Assembly (NCBI RefSeq): GCF_018130615.1
Contig: NZ_JAFCKB010000012.1
Location: 143,780-207,779 of the forward strand
Direction: 5' to 3'
Source: Bradyrhizobium manausense
Lineage (GTDB): Bacteria; Pseudomonadota; Alphaproteobacteria; Rhizobiales; Xanthobacteraceae
Length of the DNA stretch: 64,000 nt
Of the stretch, positions 1 through 8,610 are shown in pieces. Below the pieces are notes generated by a model. The model made no database searches. It worked only from the letters and a program-made list of their open reading frames with translations, and was not told the DNA's origin. Made by a program: the position numbers and the translations under genes. Every line of letters begins with the position of its first letter. Within the stretch, counting starts at the first letter, position 1.

Positions 1-122
1 GGCGTTCGATCTTCGGCGAGCCTGCCCGCGAGTGGTTTTCCGGCCGCCTCGACGACGAATGCGCGGTCGCCGCGATGACGGAGCGCTTCGGCCGGCTGGT
101 CCAGGCCTGGCGGCGCGATTGA
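1..122 (+). CDS. iolC: 5-dehydro-2-deoxygluconokinase (IolC), C-terminal fragment
   Basis: Only the last 39 codons are in the window, read from base 3 to a TGA at 120-122. They include IFGEPAREWFSGRLDDE and end VQAWRRD. This matches the C-terminal tail I recall for rhizobial IolC proteins (IFxxxAxxWxxGxxDDxxA). IolC phosphorylates 2-deoxy-5-keto-D-gluconate in cytoplasmic inositol breakdown. iolD follows after 13 bp, which fits the iolCDEB operon order of rhizobia. The catalytic part lies outside the window, so the call rests on the tail and the neighbours. Confidence 0.72.
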   Translation, partial: RSIFGEPAREWFSGRLDDECAVAAMTERFGRLVQAWRRD

Positions 123-135
123 GCGGGAGCGAGTG

Positions 136-1977
136 ATGGCAACGATCAGGCTCACCATGGCGCAGGCGCTCGTCGCAGCGCTGGCGGCGCAGAAGACCGT
201 GGTCGACGGGCAGGAGCAGCCGCTCTTCGCCGGTGTCTGGGCGATCTTCGGCCATGGCAATGTGGCGGGCCTCGGCGAGGCGCTGTATGCCGCGCGCGAC
301 CGCCTGCCGACCTTGCGCGCCCACAACGAACAGGCGATGGCACATGCCGCGATCGCCTTCGCCAAGGCCTCGCGCCGCCGGCGCATGATGGCGGTGACGA
401 GCTCGATCGGCCCTGGTGCGACCAATATGGTGACGGCCGCAGCGGTTGCTCACGTCAATCGCCTGCCGGTGTTGCTGCTGCCGGGTGATGTCTTCGCCGG
501 GCGCCGTCCCGATCCGGTGCTGCAACAGATCGAGGACTTCGGCGACGGCACCGTCTCCGCCAATGACTGCTTCCGGCCCGTCTCGCGCTATTTCGACCGC
601 ATCACCCGGCCCGAGCAGATCATGCCCGCCTTCGAGCGCGCGATGCAGGTTCTGACGGATCCGGCCGAATGCGGACCCGTGACGCTCGCGCTCTGCCAGG
701 ACGTGCAGACGGAAGCCTACGAATATCCCGACTGGTTCTTCGCCGAGCGCATCTGGCAGCCGCGCCGGGCGTGCCCCGACGAGACGGAGTTGGCTCAGGC
801 CGTCGCACTGCTCAAGGCGGCCAGGCGTCCGCTCGTCGTCGCCGGCGGTGGCGTCCTCTACAGTGAGGCGGAAGGCGATCTCGCATCCTTCTGCACGGCG
901 CACGGCATGCCGGCGGCGGAAACGCAAGCCGGCAAGAGCGCGCTGCCTCACGACCATCCGCTCAATCTCGGCGCGATCGGCGTCACCGGCACTGGCGCGG
1001 CAAACGATGCTGCGCAGCAGGCCGATCTCGTGCTCGCGATCGGCACCCGGCTGCAGGATTTCACCACCGGCTCACGTTCGCTGTTCGCCGATCCCGCTTG
1101 CCGGGTCGTCGGCCTCAATACGCAGATCTTCGATGCTGGCAAGCATCGTGCGCAGCCCCTCGTCGCCGATGCCAAAGCAGGGCTCGCGGAGCTCGACGCC
1201 GCGCTCCAGGGCTGGGCGGCACCTGCCAGCTGGACCGAGCAGGCAAAGAACGGCCGCACGTCGTGGCTGGAAACGGCCGCGCGCTACACCGCCGCCGGCA
1301 ACGAAACCTTGCCGAGCGACGCAGAGGTCATCGGCGCCGTTCAGCGCCGCAGCCTGCCAAGCGATGTCGTGCTTTGCGCCGCCGGTGGCTTGCCCGGCGA
1401 GCTGCACAAGCTCTGGCAGCCGGGCGCGCCCGGCGGTTACCACATGGAATACGGCTATTCCTGCATGGGCTACGAGATCGCTGGCGGGCTCGGCGTCAAG
1501 CTCGCCGATCCCGCGCGCGAGGTCGTCGTGATGGTCGGCGACGGTTCCTATCTGATGATGAATTCCGAGATCGCCACGTCGGTGATGTCAGGTGCGAAAC
1601 TCATCATCGTCGTGCTCGACAACCGCGGCTTCGGCTGCATCAATCGGCTCCAGAACGCCACCGGCGGCGCCCCTTTCAACAACCTCCTGCGCGACGCCCG
1701 TCACGAGATCCTGCCGGCGATCGACTTCGCAGCGCACGCCGCTGCGATGGGGGCGATCGCGCGCAAGGTTGCGGGTATTACGGAACTGGAAGCCGCGCTC
1801 GATGAGGCGCGACGTCACGATCGGACGAGCGTCGTCGTGATCGACACCGACCCGCTGCGCTCGACCGATGCCGGCGGTCATTGGTGGGACGTGGCGGTGC
1901 CCGAGGTGTCGGATCGCACCGAGGTCGAGGCCGCAAGGCGCCATTATGTCGAGGCGCTCGTGCGCCGCAAGTACTGA
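136..1977 (+). CDS. iolD: 3D-(3,5/4)-trihydroxycyclohexane-1,2-dione hydrolase (IolD)
   Basis: A 613-residue ThDP-dependent enzyme that opens the ring of the trihydroxycyclohexane-dione intermediate to 5-deoxyglucuronate. The N-terminal ThDP-binding domain has the conserved glutamate in RAHNEQAMA (about E65). A central domain follows. The C-terminal domain has the GDGS motif at about residue 468 followed by the NRGFG region, which binds ThDP and magnesium. Length is normal for IolD (about 610-640). The ATG at 136 is preferred over the overlapping GTG at 133 because family members begin with a close match to MATIRLTMAQ; a GAGCGGGAG ribosome site lies just upstream. It sits between iolC and iolE in one operon. 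Confidence 0.96.
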   Translation: MATIRLTMAQALVAALAAQKTVVDGQEQPLFAGVWAIFGHGNVAGLGEALYAARDRLPTLRAHNEQAMAHAAIAFAKASRRRRMMAVTSSIGPGATNMVTAAAVAHVNRLPVLLLPGDVFAGRRPDPVLQQIEDFGDGTVSANDCFRPVSRYFDRITRPEQIMPAFERAMQVLTDPAECGPVTLALCQDVQTEAYEYPDWFFAERIWQPRRACPDETELAQAVALLKAARRPLVVAGGGVLYSEAEGDLASFCTAHGMPAAETQAGKSALPHDHPLNLGAIGVTGTGAANDAAQQADLVLAIGTRLQDFTTGSRSLFADPACRVVGLNTQIFDAGKHRAQPLVADAKAGLAELDAALQGWAAPASWTEQAKNGRTSWLETAARYTAAGNETLPSDAEVIGAVQRRSLPSDVVLCAAGGLPGELHKLWQPGAPGGYHMEYGYSCMGYEIAGGLGVKLADPAREVVVMVGDGSYLMMNSEIATSVMSGAKLIIVVLDNRGFGCINRLQNATGGAPFNNLLRDARHEILPAIDFAAHAAAMGAIARKVAGITELEAALDEARRHDRTSVVVIDTDPLRSTDAGGHWWDVAVPEVSDRTEVEAARRHYVEALVRRKY

Positions 1978-1992
1978 TCAAGCGAGGACGAC

Positions 1993-2892
1993 ATGCCTAT
2001 CCGTATCGGCGCCAACCCCATCGGCTGGTCGAACGACGATCTGCAGGAGATCGGCGGCGAGACACCGCTCGAGACGTGCCTCGCCGAAGCGCGCGAGGCG
2101 GGCTTCGTGGGCATGGAGCTCGGCCACAAATTTCCGCGCGAGCCGCAGGCCCTGAAGGCCGCGCTCGCGCCTTTCGGTATGGCCTGCATTTCCGGCTGGT
2201 ATTCGGCGGAGCTTTTGAAGCGCGATGCTGATGAAGAGATGCGGCATCTGCGCTCGCATCTCGATCTCTTGAAGGCGATGGGATCGACCGTGCTGGTCTT
2301 CGCCGAGACCTCGAATGCGATCCATGGCGATCGCAGCAAGCCGCTATCGCAGCGGCCTGTCATGAAGGCGGGCGACTGGGCGGAGTTCGGCCGGCGCATT
2401 ACAGAAGTAGCCGAGCGTACGCTCGCCGAGGGCGTCAGGCTGGTCTACCATCATCACATCGGCACCATCGTGGAGAGCACGGCGGATATCGACGCTTTCA
2501 TGGCAGCGACCGGCGATGCCGCTCATCTGTTGCTCGACACCGGCCACGCCACGTGGGGCGGCGCCGATCCGGCTGCGCTGGCCCGGCGCTATCGCGCCCG
2601 CATCAGCCATGTCCACGCCAAGGACGTGCGTCGGACGGTGATGGAGCAGGCGCGCCGCGAGGATTGGAGCTTCCTCGATGCCGTGTTGGGACAGGGCAGC
2701 GAACTCGGCGTCTACACCGTGCCCGGCGATGGCATGGTCGACTATCCGACTGTCTTCCGCGAGCTTCCGAACTATTCCGGTTGGGTTGTCGTCGAGGCGG
2801 AGCAGGATCCAAAGAAGGCACATCCGCTGACCTACGCCAAGAAGGGTGTTGCACATCTGAAGCAGAGCCTGAAGGAGGCCGGGCTTGCCTAG
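1993..2892 (+). CDS. iolE: Inosose (scyllo-inosose) dehydratase IolE
   Basis: A 299-residue xylose-isomerase-like TIM barrel. IolE removes water from 2-keto-myo-inositol to give the dione used by IolD. The N-terminus (IRIGANPIGWSNDD) is characteristic of IolE. Likely metal-site segments are VYHHHIGT, LLLDTGHATWGG, SHVHAKDV and VVVEAEQDP. The gap to iolD is 15 bp with a GAGGACG ribosome site. Neither iolG nor iolA, which act before and after this block, is in the window, so they must lie elsewhere. Confidence 0.95.
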   Translation: MPIRIGANPIGWSNDDLQEIGGETPLETCLAEAREAGFVGMELGHKFPREPQALKAALAPFGMACISGWYSAELLKRDADEEMRHLRSHLDLLKAMGSTVLVFAETSNAIHGDRSKPLSQRPVMKAGDWAEFGRRITEVAERTLAEGVRLVYHHHIGTIVESTADIDAFMAATGDAAHLLLDTGHATWGGADPAALARRYRARISHVHAKDVRRTVMEQARREDWSFLDAVLGQGSELGVYTVPGDGMVDYPTVFRELPNYSGWVVVEAEQDPKKAHPLTYAKKGVAHLKQSLKEAGLA

Positions 2893-2905
2893 GCCCGGAG
2901 GCATC

Positions 2906-3712
2906 ATGTCGAAGCTTCTCATCAAGCCGAGCGCGTCCGATGCTGATGGGCGCGTCCATGACGTGACACCGCAGACGGCCGGATGGTCCCATGTCGGTTT
3001 CGCCGTCCACGGGCTCCGCGACGGCCAGAGTTTGGCGCGCGAGACCGGCGCGCGCGAGCACTGCCTCGTCCTGCTCTCCGGCAAGGTCGCGGCGCAGGCG
3101 GGCGGGCAGGATTTCGGCGTCATCGGCGGGCGCAACTCGCCCTTCGAGGCCGATCCCTGGTCCCTCTATGTGCCGGCCGGGTCCGACTGGTCGGTGACGG
3201 CTCGAGGATCCTGCGAAGTCGCCATCTGCTCGGCGCCCGGCGTTGCGAACGCGCGTCCGCCGCGCCTGATCGCACCTCGGGATGTCGGCTGCCTGACGCG
3301 AGGGCAGGGGAGCAACACCCGCCATGTCCGCAACATCCTGCCCGAGACGGAGCCCGCCGACGGGCTGCTGGTTGTCGAGGTCGTCACGCCGGCCGGCTCA
3401 TGGTCGAGCTATCCGCCGCACAAGCACGACCAGGATAGGCTGCCAGCCGAATCTCAGCTCGAAGAGACCTATTATCACCGCCTGAACCCGCCGCAGGGCT
3501 TTGGCTTTCAGCGCGTCTACACCGACGACCGCTCGCTGGACGAGACCTTCGCTTTCGAGGATGGCGACGTCGTTCTGGTGCCGAAGGGCTACCATCCCGT
3601 CGGTGCGCCGCATGGCTATGATCTCTATTATCTCAACGTCATGGCCGGCCCGAAGCGGATCTGGAAGTTTCACAACGACCCGGCGCATGAATGGATGCTG
3701 GCGGGCCGCTGA
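2906..3712 (+). CDS. iolB: 5-deoxy-glucuronate isomerase IolB
   Basis: A 268-residue bicupin of the KduI/IolB family that converts 5-deoxy-glucuronate to 2-deoxy-5-keto-gluconate, the substrate of IolC. The second cupin shows the metal-binding YPPHKHD motif followed by LEETYYHR, then GDVVLVPKGYHP and the family C-terminus WKFHNDPAHEW. An in-frame TTG at 2885 would overlap iolE. The ATG at 2906 with CGGAGG six bases upstream gives the expected MSKLLIKP start. It is the last gene of the visible iol operon and converges on the phosphoesterase gene 8 bp downstream. Confidence 0.96.
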   Translation: MSKLLIKPSASDADGRVHDVTPQTAGWSHVGFAVHGLRDGQSLARETGAREHCLVLLSGKVAAQAGGQDFGVIGGRNSPFEADPWSLYVPAGSDWSVTARGSCEVAICSAPGVANARPPRLIAPRDVGCLTRGQGSNTRHVRNILPETEPADGLLVVEVVTPAGSWSSYPPHKHDQDRLPAESQLEETYYHRLNPPQGFGFQRVYTDDRSLDETFAFEDGDVVLVPKGYHPVGAPHGYDLYYLNVMAGPKRIWKFHNDPAHEWMLAGR

Positions 3713-3720
3713 CGCCCGTC

Positions 3721-4242
3721 TCAGCGTCCGAGCGGCACCGTCGCCTGGATCGTCCAATCGGCGATCGGAATGTCCTGTCCTGAACGGACGACGCAAATTC
3801 GGTCGAAGGTGATGGCGCGGCCGGCGAGGCGCTGCGTGAATTCGGCGGCTGCCGGCGCCTTCACCACTTCCGGTAAATTGCCATAGAGCAGCGAGACATG
3901 CGGCATGAAGTCTTCGATTCCCTCGGGATCGAGGCGTCGCTTCAGCTTGTCGAGCGGCACTGAGACGGCGAAGCGCACGTAGAAGGCCCGGAAGAACGCT
4001 CCTGTCGTCTCGATCGACGTGATCGGTTCGGCGAAAGGCTCCAACGCGGAGGCGGCTGCCCGAACGTCGTCGTGGAGACGCTCGAATGTCGCATCCGTGT
4101 CGCCGCGCAGCGTTAGATGCGGCGCGAAGATCGGCGTGCCGAAGCGCGACGCAAGCTCGCTGACGAGCGAAGCGAGAAACGCTTGGTCCTTGGGGCAAGG
4201 CATCAGCCAGAGCGATCGGATTTCGGTGGTCATCGGGGTCAT
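3721..4242 (-). CDS. 2H (HxT/S) phosphoesterase, cyclic-phosphodiesterase / 2'-5' RNA ligase-like
   Basis: A 173-residue protein with the two tandem signature motifs of 2H phosphoesterases: PHLTLRG (H42-L-T44) and PHVSLLYG (H115-V-S117), 73 residues apart as expected for the two-lobed fold. Family members open 2',3'-cyclic or 1'',2''-cyclic phosphates; the true substrate here cannot be read from sequence. A second ATG nine bases downstream (4233) is also possible. The gene is divergent from an ABC importer and shares the regulatory gap holding a GGAA-N6-TTCC dyad, so a role linked to the imported compound is possible but unproven. Confidence 0.8.
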   Translation of the reverse strand: MTPMTTEIRSLWLMPCPKDQAFLASLVSELASRFGTPIFAPHLTLRGDTDATFERLHDDVRAAASALEPFAEPITSIETTGAFFRAFYVRFAVSVPLDKLKRRLDPEGIEDFMPHVSLLYGNLPEVVKAPAAAEFTQRLAGRAITFDRICVVRSGQDIPIADWTIQATVPLGR

Positions 4243-4299
4243 AAATCTGTTGCACGAGCGCGCTAGGGAACGTTATGTTTATTCCAAGCCGATCGCGGA

Positions 4300-4317
4300 A
4301 TGGAAGAACAATTCCAT
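4300..4317. promoter_or_regulatory. Candidate IolR (RpiR-type) operator, GGAA-N6-TTCC
   Basis: A perfect inverted repeat, ATGGAA-N6-TTCCAT, lies between the divergent phosphoesterase gene and the ABC importer. Its core GGAA(4302-4305)-N6-TTCC(4312-4315) is the palindrome published for the RpiR-like repressor IolR of Sinorhizobium meliloti inositol promoters. Lying about 600 bp beyond iolB, it suggests the importer belongs to the inositol regulon. No RpiR gene is in the window, so this is a site prediction only. Confidence 0.6.
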
Positions 4318-4369
4318 CAGCGTATAGGGCGGCGTGGAGGGACGGATCGTGCGGGCGGGCTCGCAAGCT

Positions 4370-5461
4370 ATGTCGCGCGCTGGCGCGGCAATTGAGGTGC
4401 GCGGCCTGCACGTCGCCTATGGCGGCACGAAGGTGCTTCAAGATGTCGATCTGGATTTCGCGCCGGGGACCTTCACGGCGTTGCTCGGCTCTTCGGGCTG
4501 CGGCAAGACCACGCTTCTGCGCGCTCTTTCCGGTTTTGTGCCGATCGAGTCCGGCTCGATCGCCGTCGGTGGCAAGGATGTCGCCGGTCTGCCGCCCGAG
4601 AAGCGCGGCATGGCAATGGTCTTCCAGTCATACGCGCTTTGGCCGCACATGACGGTGCTGCAGAATATCGGCTACGGCCTGAAGCTGCGCGGAGTCTCGA
4701 AGAGCGATATCGCCGCAAGAGTGTCCTCACTGCTGGAGATGCTCGGGCTCGCGGGTTACGAGGACCGCAAGGTCACCGCCATGTCGGGCGGGCAGCGCCA
4801 GCGTGTGGCGCTGGGACGCGCGCTTGCGATCGATCCCGGCATCCTGCTGCTCGACGAGCCGCTCTCCAATCTCGACGCCAAGATCCGCATGACGATGCGC
4901 CACGAGATCCGCGCCATCCAGCAGCGGCTCGGCGTCACCACGATCCATGTCACGCATGACCGCGAGGAAGCGATGACGATGGCCGACAGGCTCGTCATCA
5001 TGAATGCGGGCCATATCGCGCAGATCGGCACGCCGGAGGAGGTCTACGACCGGCCGAACAGCGCCTTCGTCGCCAATTTCATGGGCGCCGAGAACGTGCT
5101 GCCGCTGCACGTCGCGCCCGGCGAGGGCTCTGCTGCGATCACGGCCGGCGAAGCGCGCGGTGTGCTCGCCGGTCAAGCCGGCCTTGAGCTGCCAGCAGGC
5201 GAAGCACTCGCTTATTTCCGCGACGATGTCGCGAGCCTCGATGCGCCCGACGCAGCAGCGGGCGAGGATCTCGTGGTGCCGGGCCGCATCGCGGCGCGCA
5301 GCTATCCGGGCGGGCTTTACCGTTACCGCGTCGAGGCGGCCGGCCGGCAGATCACCGTCGACCACGCCACTCGCCATGAACCCGGCGCGGCCGTCGGCCT
5401 GCGTATTCCGCTGTCGCGTCTTCATATCTTCCCGGCCGCACAGGCCTCCACCCCTGCCTGA
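4370..5461 (+). CDS. ABC transporter ATP-binding protein (Fe3+/spermidine/phosphonate-type, TOBE domain)
   Basis: Cytoplasmic ATPase of an importer, 363 residues from ATG 4370; an upstream GTG at 4334 would add 12. Motifs in order: Walker A GSSGCGKTT (40-48), Q-loop FQSYALWP (Q86), signature MSGGQRQR (138-145), Walker B LLLDEP then LSNLDA, H-loop VTH (H196). A C-terminal TOBE-like domain occupies about 280-355. It is first in the order ATPase, binding protein, permease, permease. The family covers iron, polyamine, phosphonate and sugar importers, so the substrate is not fixed by sequence. The upstream GGAA-N6-TTCC dyad hints at inositol-linked control. Confidence 0.9.
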   Translation: MSRAGAAIEVRGLHVAYGGTKVLQDVDLDFAPGTFTALLGSSGCGKTTLLRALSGFVPIESGSIAVGGKDVAGLPPEKRGMAMVFQSYALWPHMTVLQNIGYGLKLRGVSKSDIAARVSSLLEMLGLAGYEDRKVTAMSGGQRQRVALGRALAIDPGILLLDEPLSNLDAKIRMTMRHEIRAIQQRLGVTTIHVTHDREEAMTMADRLVIMNAGHIAQIGTPEEVYDRPNSAFVANFMGAENVLPLHVAPGEGSAAITAGEARGVLAGQAGLELPAGEALAYFRDDVASLDAPDAAAGEDLVVPGRIAARSYPGGLYRYRVEAAGRQITVDHATRHEPGAAVGLRIPLSRLHIFPAAQASTPA

Positions 5462-5494
5462 CCCAGTCCAACGATCCGACACGGAGCCAGTCTC

Positions 5495-6625
5495 ATGCGC
5501 CTTTTCACGATAGCCACCTCGCTCGCCGCGCTGATCGCGGCCTCGCCGCTCGCTGCGCAAACGCTCAACGTCGCCTCCGCCGGTGATCAGAACATGGTCG
5601 ACTACGTGAAGGACTACCTAGGCCCGATGTTCGAGAAGGCTCATCCGGGCGTGAAGGTCGTCTCGGTCGGAACCGGTCCGGGCGACGCCGGCTCGCAGAA
5701 GATTTACGAGAAGCTCGATGCCCAGAAGGGCTCGGCCACGACCGATTTCGACGTGGTGGTGATCCACCAGAAGGCCGCCGGCCAGATGGTCAAGGAGGGA
5801 CTGCTCAGCAAGTATACGGCCGATGTCGACACCGCCAAGCTCGCCACCGGCGACGCAGCCAGGAACGCGCTCGGCACCGACGTGAGCGGCTACGTCATCC
5901 CGATGTTCCAGTCGCAGACCGCGCTCGCCTACAACGCCGACATGGTCAAGACGCCGCCGGCGACCTTTGCCGAGCTCGCCGATTGGGCCAAAAAGAATCC
6001 GAAGCAGTTCGGTTACAACGGCATCAAAGGCGGCATGTCGGGGGTCGCCTTCGTCGCCGGCTGGGTCTATGCTTTCGGCGGCGATGCCGACAAGCTGATG
6101 AAGGGCCCTTATGACGCCGCCACCAAGGCCAATTGGGACAAGGCCTTCGCGGAGCTGAAGGCGTTCAACGCCAACGCCACGATCACTCCCGGTAATGCTG
6201 GCACCCTCGACATGCTGAACCGCGGCGAGATCGCCATCGGACCGGTCTGGGTCGACATGTTCTACTCCTGGCAGGCCGACGGCAAATTGCCCCCGAACAT
6301 GAAGCTGAAACTCGTCTCGCCCGGCATGCCCGGACAGCCGATGTATTATTCGATCCCGGAGAAATCGGCGCAGAAGAAGCTGGCCGAAGCCTTCATTGCG
6401 CTCGCAACGTCGCCGCAGGTCCAGGCCGACGGCATCGTCAAGAAGTTCAACTGGTATCCGGGCATCGACGCCAAGAACCTCGAGGGCAAGCTCGATAAGG
6501 CCGCATGGGACAAGCTCTTTACCGACGTGACGCCTGCTGAGCTCGCCAGCAACGGCAAGCCGTTCCCGATCGCGCCTTACTTCAACGACATCCTCGAGGG
6601 CTACGAAAAGAAGGTTGCGAACTGA
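5495..6625 (+). CDS. ABC transporter periplasmic substrate-binding protein, family 1
   Basis: A 376-residue exported binding protein. It has an N-terminal Sec signal (MRLFTIATSLAALIAASPLAAQ) with likely cleavage after about residue 21. The mature part has the type-II binding fold of family 1: VVIHQKAAGQMVKEG, VIPMFQSQTALAYNADMV, an aromatic-rich second lobe (WVYAFGGDADKL, GPVWVDMFYSW) and a C-terminal hinge. Preceded by ACACGGAGCC as ribosome site. A long hairpin separates it from the permease genes, consistent with SBP over-expression. The ligand is unknown; inositol or a derivative is a hypothesis from the operator and the neighbouring iol genes. Confidence 0.9.
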   Translation: MRLFTIATSLAALIAASPLAAQTLNVASAGDQNMVDYVKDYLGPMFEKAHPGVKVVSVGTGPGDAGSQKIYEKLDAQKGSATTDFDVVVIHQKAAGQMVKEGLLSKYTADVDTAKLATGDAARNALGTDVSGYVIPMFQSQTALAYNADMVKTPPATFAELADWAKKNPKQFGYNGIKGGMSGVAFVAGWVYAFGGDADKLMKGPYDAATKANWDKAFAELKAFNANATITPGNAGTLDMLNRGEIAIGPVWVDMFYSWQADGKLPPNMKLKLVSPGMPGQPMYYSIPEKSAQKKLAEAFIALATSPQVQADGIVKKFNWYPGIDAKNLEGKLDKAAWDKLFTDVTPAELASNGKPFPIAPYFNDILEGYEKKVAN

Positions 6626-6634
6626 ATTTCATTT

Positions 6635-6685
6635 CGAAAGGCCGTCATTCTTCCGGGGGGCGCGCCCGGGAATGATGGCCTTTCG
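6635..6685 (+). terminator. Long GC-rich hairpin between binding-protein and permease genes
   Basis: Arms CGAAAGGCCGTCATTC and GAATGATGGCCTTTCG pair over 16 positions with one G-T wobble. An inner GC-rich segment can extend the stem. There is no run of T after it, so it is more likely a 3' stabiliser or attenuator than a full terminator. Confidence 0.6.
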
Positions 6686-6712
6686 CCTTAAGCGCCGCTG
6701 TCGGCAGGTTTG

Positions 6713-7549
6713 ATGTCCATCTCCCAACGTCAGCTCGCTCTGCTCCTCATCGCACCCGGCCTTGCGCTGGTGGCGGCGCTGTTTCTCTATCCGCTAAGCT
6801 TCTCGCTGATTTCGGCTTTTACCGGGCCACAGGGCGGCGTCTCGCTGGACGCCTTCCGAAAGGCCTGGGAGCTCTATTCCCGCGATATGCTCTTTACGGT
6901 CGTGATCGTGCTCGCCTCCTGCCTGTTCACGGGGCTTGCCGCCATCATCATCGCCGGCACGCTGACACTTGGTGAAAACCGCTGGATCGTCGGGACGCTA
7001 AAGGCGCTCTACCGCTGGCCGCTGTTCATCCCGTTCATCGTCGCAGCACAATGCATGCGAACCTTCCTCGCCAAGAACGGGCTGATGAACAATTCCTTCG
7101 TGGCCATGGGGCTCATGGAGCCGCTTCAGGCGGTGAGCTTCCTCGACTGGCGCGGCATCGTCGCCACGTTCGTCTGGAAGCAGACGCCCTTCGTCGCCCT
7201 GCTGCTCGCTGGCGCGCTCGCCGCTCTCGATCGTGCGACGCTCGAAGCGGGCCGCAATCTTGGTGCCTCTCGCTTGCGCGTGCTCGTCGAACTCGCGCTG
7301 CCGCAGGTGATGCCGCAGCTCCTCGTGGCACTGGTGCTCTCCTTTGTGACGATGCTCTCAGTGCTGTCGGTGCCGATGATGGTGGCGGGATCGCAGCCCA
7401 CCATGCTGACCGTCGACATGGCCTTCCGCATCAACTCCTATGGCGACTACGCCACGGCGAATGCGCTTGGCGTCGTCACCTATTTGCTCTCGGCGGGGGC
7501 TGCGATCATCTATCTCAAGCGCGGCATGGCGAAGGAGGGCGCAACATGA
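6713..7549 (+). CDS. ABC transporter inner-membrane permease (BPD type, CysTW/PotB-like)
   Basis: A 278-residue membrane protein with about six hydrophobic segments, beginning LALLLIAPGLALVAALFLYPL. The cytoplasmic coupling (EAA) loop reads EAGRNLGASRLRVLVELALP (about 178-197). The ATG at 6713 is preferred over the TTG at 6710. Its stop overlaps the start of the second permease (ATGA), so the two are translationally coupled and probably form a heterodimeric channel. Confidence 0.88.
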   Translation: MSISQRQLALLLIAPGLALVAALFLYPLSFSLISAFTGPQGGVSLDAFRKAWELYSRDMLFTVVIVLASCLFTGLAAIIIAGTLTLGENRWIVGTLKALYRWPLFIPFIVAAQCMRTFLAKNGLMNNSFVAMGLMEPLQAVSFLDWRGIVATFVWKQTPFVALLLAGALAALDRATLEAGRNLGASRLRVLVELALPQVMPQLLVALVLSFVTMLSVLSVPMMVAGSQPTMLTVDMAFRINSYGDYATANALGVVTYLLSAGAAIIYLKRGMAKEGAT

Positions 7550-8361
7550 TGCGTCTGGCATCCTCGCTGCGCACGGCGCTCGCCGCGTTCCTGCTCGCAG
7601 CTTTCGCCTTCGTGCTGATCGGCCCGCTCGCCAACCTCGCGCTCTGGTCCGTGGCCGAGCGCTGGTACACGCCCTACAAGCTGCCGGTGACCTACGGCAC
7701 GCGCTATTGGGAGCAGGTGTTCCGCCCGACTGGCGATGCCATGGCCTCACTCGGTACATCGGTCTGGATCGCGGTGCTGACGGTCGTCGTTGCGCTCGCG
7801 CTCTCGATCCCGGCCGGCTACGCGCTGGCGCGGCTCAAGCTGCCGGCGCGCGCCTTTTTCATGGTTCTGTTCCTGTTGCCGCAGGCCTTTCCGTCGGTCG
7901 CGATCTACATCAACGTCGCTCGCGTCTTCTATCAGCTCGGCATCAACGGCACGGTCTTCGCCGTGGTTCTCGTCCACGCCGCGCATGGGCTGGTTTACTC
8001 GGTCTGGATCGCGGCCGCCGCCTTCAGCGCGGTCGACAAGGATTTGGAGCTTGCCGCGCGCAACATCGGTGCCTCGCCGCTCAGGACCTTCTTCTCGGTG
8101 ACGCTGCCGCTGGCCGCGCCCGGTATCATCGCCAGCGGCATCTTCGTATTTCTGGAATCGCTCGACGAGTTCACCGGCACCTTCTTCGTCGGCGTGCCGC
8201 AGGTGACGACCCTGCCGCTGCTGCTCTACAACGCCGCTATGGGCGGCAACTATCAGGTCGCCTCGATCACCGCACTGATCCTGCTCGTGCCCTCGGTGCT
8301 GTTCATGCTCTTCATCGAGCGCTTCCTGCGCGCCGACGTATTGGCCAAAGTTGGGGCTTAG
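7546..8361 (+). CDS. ABC transporter inner-membrane permease (BPD type, PotC-like)
   Basis: A 271-residue membrane protein, second channel subunit of the importer. The coupling loop is LAARNIGASPLRTFFSVTLPLAAPG. The reading frame is open back to 7051, but that stretch is the out-of-frame shadow of the first permease; the start is ATG 7546 (or the adjacent ATG 7549), overlapping the upstream stop. It ends the operon; no strong hairpin follows before the AraC gene. Confidence 0.88.
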   Translation: MMRLASSLRTALAAFLLAAFAFVLIGPLANLALWSVAERWYTPYKLPVTYGTRYWEQVFRPTGDAMASLGTSVWIAVLTVVVALALSIPAGYALARLKLPARAFFMVLFLLPQAFPSVAIYINVARVFYQLGINGTVFAVVLVHAAHGLVYSVWIAAAAFSAVDKDLELAARNIGASPLRTFFSVTLPLAAPGIIASGIFVFLESLDEFTGTFFVGVPQVTTLPLLLYNAAMGGNYQVASITALILLVPSVLFMLFIERFLRADVLAKVGA

Positions 8362-8610
8362 GTGTCGGAAAATACCAGCAAAATTAATGGCTTGCATCGC
8401 AAATTGCCGGCGCAGCCATGATGGGCGAGCGCGCACAAACAGCCGATGTGTTGCGTATCAAAAAAGTATCAGTTGCACATTGAAATCGTGGTGGCGTGCC
8501 CAAATAGCGGTCGTTACTCTCCCTGCGAGAGGAAACGCTGAGCAAAAATTCAGCTGATAAGGGAACAGGGGCGGATCATTGCAAACCGCACCGGCCTGAA
8601 GGGAGCGGAT

